Shown here one piece after another: positions 17,350 to 25,862 of a stretch of DNA of 64,000 nucleotides (its first letter is position 1; every line of letters begins with the position of its first letter). Origin of the DNA: Pannonibacter sp. SL95. GTDB taxonomy: Bacteria; Pseudomonadota; Alphaproteobacteria; Rhizobiales; Stappiaceae. The translations under genes and the position numbers were made by a program. The notes under the pieces are model-generated. The model did not search any database. It was not told where the DNA came from and was given only the letters and a program-made list of their open reading frames with translations. The stretch covers positions 62,001 to 126,000 of the forward strand of contig NZ_JAPPRC010000003.1 in assembly GCF_026672425.1 (NCBI RefSeq), given 5' to 3'.

Positions 17350-17877
17350 ATGTCTGCATCCGGCTCCTCTGCTGCCCGTCTGGCCCTCCTGGCAAACGGG
17401 CTGATCGTGGCCGGAGGCGGCGCGGCGATTGCCGTTGCCTGGGGCTTTCAGCTCATCGGCGGCTACAGTCCCTGCAAGCTCTGCCTGGAGCAGCGCGTTC
17501 CTTACTATGTCGGGCTGCCTCTCGGCCTTGCGGCGCTGGCGCTGCTCCTGACGCGTCGCTACGGGCTGGCGGCGGTGCTCCTGGTTCTGGTCGCCCTCGT
17601 CTTTGCCTATGGCGCTGGTCTTGGCGTCTATCAGGCCGGGGCGGAATGGCAGTTCTGGGCCGGTCCGAGCGATTGCGGCGGCGGCTCCGGCGCACCGTCC
17701 TCGGCGGCCAACATGCTGCAAGCCCTGCAGTCGGCGCGTGTCGTTTCCTGCACGGAAGCGAGCTGGCGGCTGCTGGGGCTGTCCTTTGCCGGCTGGAATG
17801 TGGTGGCATCCGGCGGCGTTGCCGTTCTGGCGCTCATCGCAGCCGTCCTTTCGCGCAAGGCAAAGAAGGAGGCGTGA
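17350..17877 (+). CDS. dsbB: Disulfide bond formation protein DsbB
   Basis: A four-helix inner-membrane quinone reductase that reoxidises periplasmic DsbA. The first redox pair is C42-x-x-C45 in SPCKLCLEQR. The second periplasmic pair is C109 and C134, closer together than in enterobacterial DsbB, as in short alphaproteobacterial forms. Length is 175 residues, with hydrophobic helices at about 10-33, 50-68, 72-95 and 145-168. GAAGGAG precedes the start. It overlaps the next small gene by one base. Confidence 0.9.
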   Translation: MSASGSSAARLALLANGLIVAGGGAAIAVAWGFQLIGGYSPCKLCLEQRVPYYVGLPLGLAALALLLTRRYGLAAVLLVLVALVFAYGAGLGVYQAGAEWQFWAGPSDCGGGSGAPSSAANMLQALQSARVVSCTEASWRLLGLSFAGWNVVASGGVAVLALIAAVLSRKAKKEA

Positions 17878-18134
17878 TGGGCGAGCGGGAGCGGCGGGAA
17901 AAGGCGCAGGCCGAGGAAGCGCGCAAGGCGCTGGCACGGGTGCAAGCGGAAAGCGAGACCCTGCTCGGGTCGGCGACCCGGCGGATGGCGTCGCACGCGC
18001 GGGACCATCTTGGCGGGGCGGACAAGGACCAGGACGACAGGATCGAAGTCTGGGGCACACGCATCGGCCGATCGCTCGGCCTCGTCTTTGCTGCGGGGCT
18101 TCTCATCTATCTGTTCGTCACCTATGTGAAGTGA
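17877..18134 (+). CDS. Small single-span membrane protein, unknown function
   Basis: An 85-residue protein with a highly charged N-terminal half (RERREKAQAEEARKALARV, predicted helical) and one C-terminal membrane segment (about 63-82, SLGLVFAAGLLIYLFVTYV). The ATG shares its A with the dsbB stop and has a strong AAGGAGG site inside the dsbB end, so translation is coupled. I do not recognise a named family. Its position suggests cotranscription with dsbB and the metallopeptidase gene. Confidence 0.75.
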   Translation: MGERERREKAQAEEARKALARVQAESETLLGSATRRMASHARDHLGGADKDQDDRIEVWGTRIGRSLGLVFAAGLLIYLFVTYVK

Positions 18135-18164
18135 CCGTTGGCCACAGCACAGGTGACATTCGAC

Positions 18165-18584
18165 GTGACCAATCCCGTTTCCCTCTGGTCCGGCCTCAGC
18201 GCACCGGATCTGGCCACCTTCGAGGCGATTGCCGCCGAGGCCTATGCCGGTCTGCCGGACGAGTTCCGCGCCCTTTGCCGTGACCTTGTCATCAGCATCG
18301 AGGATTTCCCGACGGACGAGATGCTGGAAAGCGTCGAGCTGGAGGATCCCTTCGACCTTCTGGGGCTGTTTCAGGGCGCAGGCCTGCCGCAAACAGGCGG
18401 GGCGTTCTTTACCGGGCAGGAACCCAACCGTATCTGGCTGTTCCGCCGGCCAATTCTCGACTACTGGGCAGGCTACGAGGAAAGCCTTGGCGATGTGATT
18501 GCCCATGTGCTCGTGCACGAGATCGGCCATCACTTCGGCCTGTCCGACGAGGACATGGAAACAATCGAGGCCGCAGCGGACTGA
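18165..18584 (+). CDS. Zincin-like metallopeptidase family protein (HExxH)
   Basis: A 139-residue protein of the small possible-Zn-peptidase family (pfam06262 type). The motif HEIGHHFGLSDED near the C-terminus supplies the HExxH zinc site and the typical GLSDEDM tail. The core also shows LPDEFRALCRDLVISIEDFP. I chose GTG 18165 because AGGTGA lies eight bases upstream; a TTG at 18138 and a GTG at 18153 in the same frame are alternatives. Its last bases form an inverted repeat with the region downstream that probably terminates the convergent ppa gene. Confidence 0.82.
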   Translation: MTNPVSLWSGLSAPDLATFEAIAAEAYAGLPDEFRALCRDLVISIEDFPTDEMLESVELEDPFDLLGLFQGAGLPQTGGAFFTGQEPNRIWLFRRPILDYWAGYEESLGDVIAHVLVHEIGHHFGLSDEDMETIEAAAD

Positions 18585-18599
18585 CCGCGCGGCCTCGAT
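18564..18599 (-). terminator. Inverted repeat, likely ppa terminator
   Basis: An 11-bp perfect inverted repeat (ATCGAGGCCGC at 18564-18574 and its complement at 18589-18599) surrounds the stop codon of the metallopeptidase gene. On the minus strand it is followed by TTGTTT, so it suits termination of ppa, whose stop is at 18622. The signal would thus lie inside the end of the opposing gene. Confidence 0.55.
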
Positions 18600-18621
18600 G
18601 AAGCTCGAAAAGGGGAAGCGC

Positions 18622-19161
18622 TTACTTGGCTTCTTCAGCCTTGGCGCGCTCGATCGCCTCGACGATGAGCTTGCGGGCGACGTCCGGGCCTTCCATGCCC
18701 GTGACCTTGACCCACTTGCCGGGCTCGAGATCCTTGTAATGCTCGAAGAAGTGCTTGATCTGGGCGATGGTGATCGCCGGCAGGTCGTCAACCGACTGCA
18801 CCTTCTCGTAGCGCTTGGTCAGCTTGGAGCTGGGCACGGCGATGATCTTCTCGTCCTGGCCGCCTTCGTCTTCCATGATCAGCACGCCGATCGGGCGGCA
18901 GCTCATGATCGCGCCCGGCACGATCGGACGCTGGTTGGCGACGATCACGTCGATCGGGTCGCCGTCGCCACACAGGGTGTGCGGAACGAAGCCGTAGTTC
19001 CCCGGGTAACGCATCGGGGTGTACAGGAACCGGTCGACGTACATCGCGCCAGCGGCCTTATCCATCTCGTACTTGATCGGCTCGCCACCGACGGAGACTT
19101 CGATGATGACGTTGATTTCTTCCGGCGGGTTCTTGCCAATCGGCACGGCATCAATACGCAT
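18622..19161 (-). CDS. ppa: Inorganic pyrophosphatase
   Basis: Family I soluble pyrophosphatase that hydrolyses PPi to phosphate, driving biosynthetic reactions in the cytoplasm. Length is 179 residues. Substrate and metal residues are visible in [36 protein letters not shown] (the DGDPxD motif) and the later [10 protein letters not shown] and [18 protein letters not shown]. The start [13 protein letters not shown] matches the family. It is convergent with the metallopeptidase gene. Confidence 0.96.
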   Translation of the reverse strand: MRIDAVPIGKNPPEEINVIIEVSVGGEPIKYEMDKAAGAMYVDRFLYTPMRYPGNYGFVPHTLCGDGDPIDVIVANQRPIVPGAIMSCRPIGVLIMEDEGGQDEKIIAVPSSKLTKRYEKVQSVDDLPAITIAQIKHFFEHYKDLEPGKWVKVTGMEGPDVARKLIVEAIERAKAEEAK

Positions 19162-19302
19162 GGGATTGCTCCTTGAGTTGGTGCGCAGGTCTATTGCAGC
19201 CCGCGAAGATCCGCGCAAGCGCCAAGTGTTGCGTTGCAACGAAAAGCCGATGTGGTTGGCAGCTTGAAGGAGTTTTTCCGGTCTCTGACGGCGAAATCTC
19301 GA

Positions 19303-19821
19303 TCAGGACGGGCGCGCGGGCCAGCAATACACCAACAGTTCCAGTTTCCTGCCGCCGGTCGTATGCCAGCTGCGGCTGCTGAGGCGGCCACCCATGGCAC
19401 GGTAGAAGCCGCAGGCCGGGGTGTTGTCGCCCAGAACACGCACGGCAAGGCCTGGCATTCGCCGGTCTTCGAGGTTCCGTCTGGCGGCCTCGAACAGCTG
19501 CCGGCCAAAGCCGAGGCCCTGATAGTGGGGATGCAGGTAGAGCTCGTAGATCTCGCCCGCCGTCGCAAGGCCGCGCATCCGGCAGGGTCCGGACGTGGCA
19601 TAGCCAGCCACTTCGCCGCTGACCTCGAGCAGGTCGATGTTGACGCCGCGTGCCAGCGCGTCAGACCACCAGCGCGGTGTGCGGTTGGTGACAAGCCGTT
19701 CCAGATCGAGGCCATCGAGCAGCCCGCGATAGGCACCGCGCCAAGCAGCAGCGTGGACGTCAGCAAGGGCTGCTGCATCCGCCTGGCGTGCCGGACGGGT
19801 CTCGACGAGCTGTGTGTTCAT
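19303..19821 (-). CDS. GNAT-family N-acetyltransferase
   Basis: A 172-residue acetyltransferase with the GNAT fold. The acetyl-CoA loop region is HYQGLGFGRQLFEAARR (around residue 100), preceded by the strand EIYELYLHP and followed by VLGDNTPACGFYRAMGGR. The substrate is unknown. ATG 19821 is preceded by only a weak ribosome site. It lies 141 bp upstream of ppa on the same strand, so it may have its own promoter or be read into ppa. Confidence 0.85.
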   Translation of the reverse strand: MNTQLVETRPARQADAAALADVHAAAWRGAYRGLLDGLDLERLVTNRTPRWWSDALARGVNIDLLEVSGEVAGYATSGPCRMRGLATAGEIYELYLHPHYQGLGFGRQLFEAARRNLEDRRMPGLAVRVLGDNTPACGFYRAMGGRLSSRSWHTTGGRKLELLVYCWPARPS

Positions 19822-20316
19822 GTTGCGATGATACAGCTGCGGCGGCTGCTGGCAAAAGGAACCTTGCGTGCCAGGCAGCCTGACGGCGATTTTTCGGTAA
19901 TCGGGGCAGGCGCGGTACGCGATCCGGCTTCCGGATAGGAAAAGGGCCGGCGACAAGGCCGGCCCTTCAGGTGCCCCGCCCGCGTACGCGAGCACTTTTG
20001 TCCGGATTGGCCTGGTCCCCGGGGGGCTGGGGGGCTGATGCGTACCGAGGGCCTTACCTGTCCGGACCGGACGGGGAATGATTGAAATATGGGGGTGCAA
20101 TTTGGCTTGTGAAGGGCTCAATTGAGGCAAAACAAAGGTTTTTGGGCCTGCTTTGCCGCAGTGCCAGCCCTTTGCCGGCAAGGCATGACGAGGGTTGCCA
20201 AGGCCTTGCGGATGGGGGCATCATGACAGTGACGTGACAAGCACGTGGGGCCGTTCTGCGGTCCCGGAGTGGACTTGATTTTCCCGAGGGCAGACAGCCC
20301 GTCAGCCGGAGGCGTC
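19822..20316. other. 495-bp gap between GNAT and DUF2794 genes; possible small RNA on minus strand
   Basis: No convincing reading frame is present. A strong terminator-like hairpin on the minus strand (19942-19967) has no annotated minus-strand gene upstream of it, so it may end a small RNA. Upstream on that strand are GC-rich dyads: GTCCGG repeats near 20065-20075, and GTGC pairing with GCAC across about 19970-19995. A weak promoter-like pair, TTCACA and ATATTT with 17-bp spacing, sits around 20085-20115. This is inference; the hairpin may instead attenuate transcription toward the GNAT gene. Confidence 0.35.
19942..19967 (-). terminator. Rho-independent terminator-like hairpin
   Basis: A perfect 10-bp inverted repeat (AAGGGCCGGC and GCCGGCCCTT) with a six-base loop. 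On the minus strand it is followed by a short T-run; on the plus strand it is followed by CAGG, so the minus orientation is favoured. No coding gene ends here on either strand. Confidence 0.6.
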
Positions 20317-20712
20317 ATGAACGAGTGTGACCCGGAAGCATCCGAACGCGGCGGCGAGCGACAGGATCCGATTCCGCTCGCCGCGTCCCAGGTTCCCGCC
20401 CCCCGGCCGGTCGTTGCCTTTGACCGGCGTGAACTGGACCAGATCCTCAGGCTGTATGGCCGGATGGTCGCGGATGGCGAGTGGAGAGACTACGCCATCG
20501 ATCTCATGAAGGATCGCGCCGTCTTTTCCGTGTTTCGCCGGTCGAGCGAAATGCCCCTCTACCGCATCGAAAAAGATCCCAAGCTCGCCCGCAAGCAGGG
20601 CGCCTACAGCGTGGTCGCGTCCGGAGGGATGATCCTGAAGCGCGGGCACGAACTCACATCCGTGCTGAAGGTCCTGGAGAAGAAGAAGCATCTCAGGCTC
20701 GTGGACGCCTGA
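20317..20712 (+). CDS. DUF2794 domain protein
   Basis: A 131-residue alphaproteobacterial protein of unknown function. The conserved core runs from FDRRELDQILRLYGRMV (about residue 38) through LMKDRAVFSVFRRS and PLYRIEKDPKLARKQGAYSVV to ILKRGHELTSVLKVLEKKK. The first 35 residues are variable and acidic. ATG 20317 has GGAGG at the right distance. It ends before a strong bidirectional terminator shared with the convergent Bax-inhibitor gene. Confidence 0.85.
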   Translation: MNECDPEASERGGERQDPIPLAASQVPAPRPVVAFDRRELDQILRLYGRMVADGEWRDYAIDLMKDRAVFSVFRRSSEMPLYRIEKDPKLARKQGAYSVVASGGMILKRGHELTSVLKVLEKKKHLRLVDA

Positions 20713-20791
20713 GTGTGCCTGCCGGGCGGTTCATGGCCGCGCCCGCGGCTGCGCGTCGCGTGCGGGAAGACGAAAAGGGCTCGCCAAAAGC

Positions 20792-20820
20792 AAAAGGCCC
20801 GGGCATTGCCCGGGCCTTTT
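20792..20820. terminator. Bidirectional rho-independent terminator
   Basis: A 13-bp perfect inverted repeat with a three-base loop (AAAAGGCCCGGGC, ATT, and the complement ending in TTTT). T-runs flank both sides, so it can stop both the plus-strand DUF2794 transcript and the minus-strand Bax-inhibitor transcript whose stop is at 20839. Confidence 0.9.
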
Positions 20821-20838
20821 TCTGTTCGTTCGTCCCGC

Positions 20839-21588
20839 TTATTCGCGGTTGCCGAAGAGCTGCAGCAGCATGAGGAAGAGGTTGATAAAGTCGAGGTACA
20901 GACGCAGTGCGCCCATGATCGACTTCTTGGCAGCCACTTCGCTGTCGTCGCCTTCGTAGTACATTTCCTTGATCTGCTGGGTGTCATAGGCGGTCAGGCC
21001 GGAGAAGACCAGAACACCGATCACCGAGATCGCGAACTGCAGGGCCGAGGAGGCCAGGAAGATGTTCACGAGCGAGGCGATCACGATGCCGATCAGACCC
21101 ATGAACAGGAACGAACCCCAAGCCGACAGGTCCTTCTTGGTGGTGTAGCCGTAAAGGCTCAGCGCACCGAAGGAAGCGGCGGTGATGAAGAACACGCGGG
21201 CGATGGAGCCGCCGGTGTAGACCATGAAGATCGACGACAGCGACACACCCATCACGGCGGCGTAGACCCAGAAGGTGAGCTGCGCGGTGGCGGCGCTCAT
21301 CGACTGAATGCGGAAGCTCAGGAACATCACCATACCCAGCGGGGCGAGCATCACGACCCACTTCAGCGGGCTGAGATAGATCGCCTGGCCAAGCGCGGTG
21401 AGCTGGCCGGAGCTGTCCACGGCAAAATTCGCGATGCCAAGGGCAAACAGGCCGGTGATGGCCAGGCCAATGGTCATGTAGTTGTACACGCCCAGCATGT
21501 AGGAGCGCAGGCCCTGGTCAATGCCGGCATCGGCGTAGCGGCCGGCGACCGCGTAGGGCGTCTGGTTGTTCCGGTCGAACGACGACAT
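20839..21588 (-). CDS. Bax inhibitor-1/YccA family membrane protein
   Basis: A 249-residue polytopic inner-membrane protein, about seven hydrophobic helices between residues 30 and 245. The sequence YNYMTIGLAITGLFA near 36, SAATAQLTFWVYAAVMG, and the C-terminal TAYDTQQIKEMYYEGDD with LRLYLDFINLFLMLLQ are the hallmarks of the BI-1 family, which includes pH-sensitive calcium-leak channels and the E. coli YccA regulator of FtsH. ATG 21588 (MSSFDRNNQTPYAV) is chosen; an in-frame upstream start is less likely. Confidence 0.92.
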   Translation of the reverse strand: MSSFDRNNQTPYAVAGRYADAGIDQGLRSYMLGVYNYMTIGLAITGLFALGIANFAVDSSGQLTALGQAIYLSPLKWVVMLAPLGMVMFLSFRIQSMSAATAQLTFWVYAAVMGVSLSSIFMVYTGGSIARVFFITAASFGALSLYGYTTKKDLSAWGSFLFMGLIGIVIASLVNIFLASSALQFAISVIGVLVFSGLTAYDTQQIKEMYYEGDDSEVAAKKSIMGALRLYLDFINLFLMLLQLFGNRE

Positions 21589-21735
21589 GTCAGTTATCCC
21601 CTTTTCGGTAACGTGGAAGCGAAGGCTTCCGAACCCGTTTGCCATAGAATATGGGAAAAATACGTTACCTGAACAAGACGCCCCTTACGAAAAAACCATT
21701 ACAGATTGTCCATGTGTGGCCACGAAGCCCTGTGA

Positions 21736-24312
21736 CTAGAGATTGCGCAGCACCGGCGCAGGTTTTTTGCCGAGAACGCGCCAGGTTCCGACAAGCCCGA
21801 ACCCGACCGTCAGCACCAGGGCGCCAAGGACAGCACCGATGGCGGTGGCCGGAAGCAGGGTGAAATTGCCGTCCATGATGCCGGTGATGACGAACCAGGC
21901 CGCAGACGCTCCGGCCGCAAGCGCGAAGATGGCCGTGGCCAGTCCGAGCATGGCGTATTCCAGCGCATAAGCCAGGATTAGCCTCGCCCGGGTTGCGCCA
22001 AGGGTCTTCAGGATCACGGCATCATAAATGCGGCTGCGGTTTCCGGCAGCCAGCGCGCCGGCCAGCACGAGTACACTCGCGATCAGCGTGATTGACGAGG
22101 CAGAGCGAATGGCCAGCGCGAGCTGCTCGACGATGGAATTGACCTGCGTCAGGGCATCCTTGACGCGGATCGAAGTCACCGTCGGGAAGGCCGTCGAGAC
22201 GGTCTTGAGCAGTGCCAGCTCCCGCTCGGAACTCACATCCGGATCCCATGTGACGGTCATGAGATGGGCGTGGGGCGCGCCGGCGAAGGTGTTGGGGGAG
22301 AAGACCATGACGAAGTTGATTGCAAGGCTCTCCCATTCCACCGTGCGGGTGTTGGCGAGGCGCGCCGTGATCTCGCGGCCGAGGACATTGACGGCGACGG
22401 TATCGCCGATGTTCAGCCCGAGACCTGTTGCCAGTTCGTCGTCGAAGGAGACCAACGGCTCGCCGCTGTAGCCTTCGGGCCACCACTGGCCCTTAACCAG
22501 CGTGGAATTGGCCGGCAGGCTGGCTTCATAGGTGATGCCCCGGTCACCGCGCAGCACCCAGGCCGCATCGGAAGACACTTTCACCTGGTCGGAGGGCACG
22601 CCGTTGACCTTGGTGAGGCGTCCGCGCAGCATCGGCACGCTCTGGATCTTGGCGTCGGACGCTTCCTGCTTCAGCAGGGTTTCGAATGCGTCACGCTCGG
22701 CGCTCTGGATGTCGATGAAGAAGAAGCTGGGTGCCTTCTGGGCAATCGTCGCGTTCAGCTCCTTGCGCAGATTGCCGTCGATCAGGGCAAGGGCGACCAG
22801 CAGCGTCAGGCCAAGACCCAGCGACAGGACCACCGACGGGGTCAGCGCGCCGGGCCGATGGATGTTGGCGATGGCGAGACGCAGGGCGGTTGAACGCACC
22901 ATCGGCATGCGCCGGGCGAGCGCCATGATGCCGCGCGCCACCGCAAGCAGCATCAGGAACGAGCCGGCCGATGCGCCGACATAGATCAGGGCGATCCGCT
23001 TGTCCTGCGCAAGGAAGATCGCAATTCCGGCCAGCGCAAGTGCCGCAATGCCGGTTGCCACCAGATAGCGGCGGCGGGGGCTGCTGCGGCGTGCATCAAC
23101 CTGGTCGCGGAACAGCGCGGTTGGCGGAATGTCATGCGCCCGGCCCAGCGGCCACAGGGCAAAGGCCAGTGCGGTCAGCAGTCCGTACAGGAGGCCAAGG
23201 CCGAGTTCGAGCGGGTAGATGGACAAGGCCAGCTTGATCGGCAGCACGCCAGCCAGCGCTGCACCGGCGACAAACGGCAGGATCGCGCCGATAACGAGGC
23301 CAATGCCGATGCCGATGGCGGCGATCAGCATCACCTGGATCAGGTAGATCATGAAGACCAGATTGCCGGTCGCGCCAAGGCACTTGAAGCTGGCAATCAC
23401 TTCGCGCTTGGTCTCGAGGAAGCCTCGCACCGCATTGGCCACGCCGACGCCGCCGACCACAAGCGCGGTCAGGCCGACAAGCGTCAGGAACTGCGCGAAT
23501 TGTCCGATGCTGCGCTGAAGTCCGGGGGCGGAATTGGCGCGGGACTGGATGCGCCAGCCGGCATCCGGAAACTTTTCGCGAGCGGCAGTCATCACGGCCC
23601 GAGCGTCGGCATCGGATGTGGCGGGCGGGAGCAGCACGCGGTAGGACCAGTTGACCAGACTGCCCGGCTGTACCAGCCCGGTTGCCGGCAGGGCGGCGTC
23701 GGAGAGCAGCAGCCGGGGACCGAATTCCAGCCCTTCGGACAGTTTGTCCGGTTCGCCGGCAATCACGCCGGTCAGACGAACGGTGCTGCGCCCCAGCGAC
23801 AGCGTGTCCCCGACGGACAGGCCAAGGCGTGCGAGCAGTGTTGCGTCCGCCAGGGCGCCGGGCAGGCCATCCGGACCGGCCGCAAGACGGGTTGCGACGT
23901 CGCCGCCTCCCTCAATAGTGAAGCGCCCGACAAGCGGATAGGTCTGGTCGACGGCCTTCAGCTCGACCAGCGCCTGATCGCTGCCGTCCGCACGGCGGGC
24001 CATGGCACGAAGCGTTGCCACGCGGGACGTTTCACCGAGGCTCTCGATATAGGCCAGTTCCTGTGCGCTGGCCTCGCGATGAACAAGGCGGAACGCCAGA
24101 TCGCCGCCAAGGATCGTCTGGCCCTCGCTGAGGATGCCTTCTGTCAGGGCGCGGGAGACGGAAGTCACGCCGGAGATCGCGGCAACGCCAAGCGCAATGC
24201 AGGCGATGAAGATGTAGAAGCCCTTCAGTCCGCCGCGCAGCTCGCGAAGGGCAAAGCGAAGCGCCAGCCTTGCGGTTCCAAGGCTGTCCTGGGCCGGAAC
24301 AAAGGCGCTCAT
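21736..24312 (-). CDS. FtsX-like ABC transporter permease (YbbP-like)
   Basis: An 858-residue permease with an N-terminal helix (about 25-45, FYIFIACIALGVAAISGV), a long periplasmic MacB-like domain, then paired FtsX domains. The first FtsX core is near 265-390 (FLTLVGLTALVVGGVGVANAV, SFKCLGATGNLV). The second is near 735-850 (LKTLGATRARLILAYALEYAMLG). This is the YbbP architecture, associated with lipid or lysophospholipid export from the membrane rather than import. Its start overlaps the end of the ATPase gene by four bases, so the two form one transporter. Confidence 0.9.
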   Translation of the reverse strand: MSAFVPAQDSLGTARLALRFALRELRGGLKGFYIFIACIALGVAAISGVTSVSRALTEGILSEGQTILGGDLAFRLVHREASAQELAYIESLGETSRVATLRAMARRADGSDQALVELKAVDQTYPLVGRFTIEGGGDVATRLAAGPDGLPGALADATLLARLGLSVGDTLSLGRSTVRLTGVIAGEPDKLSEGLEFGPRLLLSDAALPATGLVQPGSLVNWSYRVLLPPATSDADARAVMTAAREKFPDAGWRIQSRANSAPGLQRSIGQFAQFLTLVGLTALVVGGVGVANAVRGFLETKREVIASFKCLGATGNLVFMIYLIQVMLIAAIGIGIGLVIGAILPFVAGAALAGVLPIKLALSIYPLELGLGLLYGLLTALAFALWPLGRAHDIPPTALFRDQVDARRSSPRRRYLVATGIAALALAGIAIFLAQDKRIALIYVGASAGSFLMLLAVARGIMALARRMPMVRSTALRLAIANIHRPGALTPSVVLSLGLGLTLLVALALIDGNLRKELNATIAQKAPSFFFIDIQSAERDAFETLLKQEASDAKIQSVPMLRGRLTKVNGVPSDQVKVSSDAAWVLRGDRGITYEASLPANSTLVKGQWWPEGYSGEPLVSFDDELATGLGLNIGDTVAVNVLGREITARLANTRTVEWESLAINFVMVFSPNTFAGAPHAHLMTVTWDPDVSSERELALLKTVSTAFPTVTSIRVKDALTQVNSIVEQLALAIRSASSITLIASVLVLAGALAAGNRSRIYDAVILKTLGATRARLILAYALEYAMLGLATAIFALAAGASAAWFVITGIMDGNFTLLPATAIGAVLGALVLTVGFGLVGTWRVLGKKPAPVLRNL

Positions 24313-25034
24313 GCCGGTTGCCCCACGACCTGTCCCACGGGGCGCGGCGAGCCGGCACGCTCGCCTTCGATTTCGCCAGAACGCAGCCGCACGACACGGT
24401 CGCAGCGCTCGGCCAGGGCCGGATCATGGGTGACCAGCACCAGCGTGGTGTTGTGGCGGGTTCTGGCCGAGAACATCAGGTCGATGATCTGTTCGCCGGT
24501 TGCGGCGTCGAGGTTGCCGGTCGGCTCGTCGGCGATCAGGATCGCAGGCTCGACCACAAGGGCACGGCCGACGGCAACGCGCTGCTGTTCGCCGCCCGAC
24601 ATCTGCGCCGGGTAGTGGGACAGGCGATGGCCAAGGCCGACGGCCTCCAGTTCGGCCTTCGCCTTCTCGAAGGCGCGCCGGTCGCCGGCCAGTTCCAGCG
24701 GCACCGCGACATTTTCAAGCGCAGTCATGTTGGGAACGAGGTGGAAGGACTGGAAGATGATGCCAACATTGCGGCCACGAAACCGGGCGAGCTGATCCTC
24801 GCTCATCGGGGAGAGGTCCGTCCCGGCGACCTGCACCGCCCCGCTGTCGGCGCGCTCCAGCCCAGCCATGACCATCAGCAGCGTCGACTTGCCTGAACCA
24901 GAGGGCCCAACAAGTCCGACAGAGGATCCGGTCTGGATGTCCAGGTCGATACCCTTCAGGATGTGGACCCGTCCGGCTCCCTCGCCAAGGGTCAGGTGAA
25001 CGTCCTTGAGGGCGATGGCTGGTCCAGACGTCAT
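24309..25034 (-). CDS. ABC transporter ATP-binding protein (YbbA/LolD-like)
   Basis: A 241-residue ATPase partner of the downstream FtsX-like permease. Walker A is GPSGSGKST near residue 46, the signature is [11 protein letters not shown], and Walker B is ILIADEPTGNLDAATG, typical of the MacB/LolD/YbbA group. ATG 25034 has AGGG six bases upstream; an ATG two codons earlier is also in frame. It is divergent from the TesA-like esterase gene 81 bp away, an arrangement also found for ybbA and tesA in other proteobacteria. Confidence 0.92.
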   Translation of the reverse strand: MTSGPAIALKDVHLTLGEGAGRVHILKGIDLDIQTGSSVGLVGPSGSGKSTLLMVMAGLERADSGAVQVAGTDLSPMSEDQLARFRGRNVGIIFQSFHLVPNMTALENVAVPLELAGDRRAFEKAKAELEAVGLGHRLSHYPAQMSGGEQQRVAVGRALVVEPAILIADEPTGNLDAATGEQIIDLMFSARTRHNTTLVLVTHDPALAERCDRVVRLRSGEIEGERAGSPRPVGQVVGQPA

Positions 25035-25115
25035 GGTCATCCCTATATAAAGGTGATCTGCAGAGGCATGCTGTGCCAGCATATGGGGCCAAATCAGGGA
25101 GTGATCCAGACCGCC

Positions 25116-25769
25116 ATGCGTTCGTTCTTGTATCTGTTTGTGACAATCGCAACGCTAGCCCTGCCTGTCGCCGCATCAGCGCAGAGCGGTCCGGCATCTG
25201 CCAGTGGCGGGGAACCCATGGAAATTGTCGTTCTGGGCGACAGCCTGTCGGCTGGTTATCTGTTGGCACCGAACGAGGCCTTTCCAGCGCAGCTGGAGCG
25301 CGAGCTGAAGCAGAAGGGGCATAACATTTCCGTGATCAATGCGGGCGTGTCCGGCGATACATCGAGCGGCGGCCTTGCCAGGCTCGACTGGTCGGTCCCG
25401 CCGACAGCGGATGCGGTGATTGTCGAACTGGGGGCCAATGACGCGCTGCGGGGCATCGATCCTGCCGCCACCCGCAGCAACATCGATTCCATCGTTGCCC
25501 GCCTGACGCAACGCGGGGTCAAGGTTCTGGTGGCCGGCATGCTGGCACCGCGCAATCTCGGTGAAGATTATGCGGCCAGGTTCGATCCCATTTTCTCCGA
25601 TGTCGCCAGCGCGCATGGCGCACTGCTCTATCCGTTCTTTCTGGAGGGCGTGGCGATGAAGCCGGAACTCAATCTGTCGGATGGAATGCATCCGACCGGT
25701 GAGGGGGTTTCGGTGATCGTCAAGGGTATGCTACCGCTTGTCGAGGAACTGATCGGGCGCTCCCGCTGA
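25116..25769 (+). CDS. SGNH-family arylesterase/lysophospholipase (TesA-like)
   Basis: A 217-residue secreted hydrolase. The signal peptide is MRSFLYLFVTIATLALPVAASA, with cleavage likely near residue 22. Block I is GDSLSAGY at 41-48 with the catalytic Ser43. Block III is GANDALRGID and block V is DGMHPTGEG with the catalytic Asp/His pair. These are TesA hallmarks: the enzyme cleaves thioesters, arylesters and lysophospholipids in the periplasm. In-frame starts at 25083 and 25101 exist, but 25116 gives the best signal peptide. Its divergence from the YbbAP-like exporter suggests a shared lipid substrate pool. Confidence 0.9.
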   Translation: MRSFLYLFVTIATLALPVAASAQSGPASASGGEPMEIVVLGDSLSAGYLLAPNEAFPAQLERELKQKGHNISVINAGVSGDTSSGGLARLDWSVPPTADAVIVELGANDALRGIDPAATRSNIDSIVARLTQRGVKVLVAGMLAPRNLGEDYAARFDPIFSDVASAHGALLYPFFLEGVAMKPELNLSDGMHPTGEGVSVIVKGMLPLVEELIGRSR

Positions 25770-25862
25770 GGTGTGCTTGCGGTTCCATCCTCTTCCACGG
25801 CCGGCTCGCCTCTGCCCTGCCGTATCCCTATGACCAGCACCAGCTCTGACCAGGACAAACCG

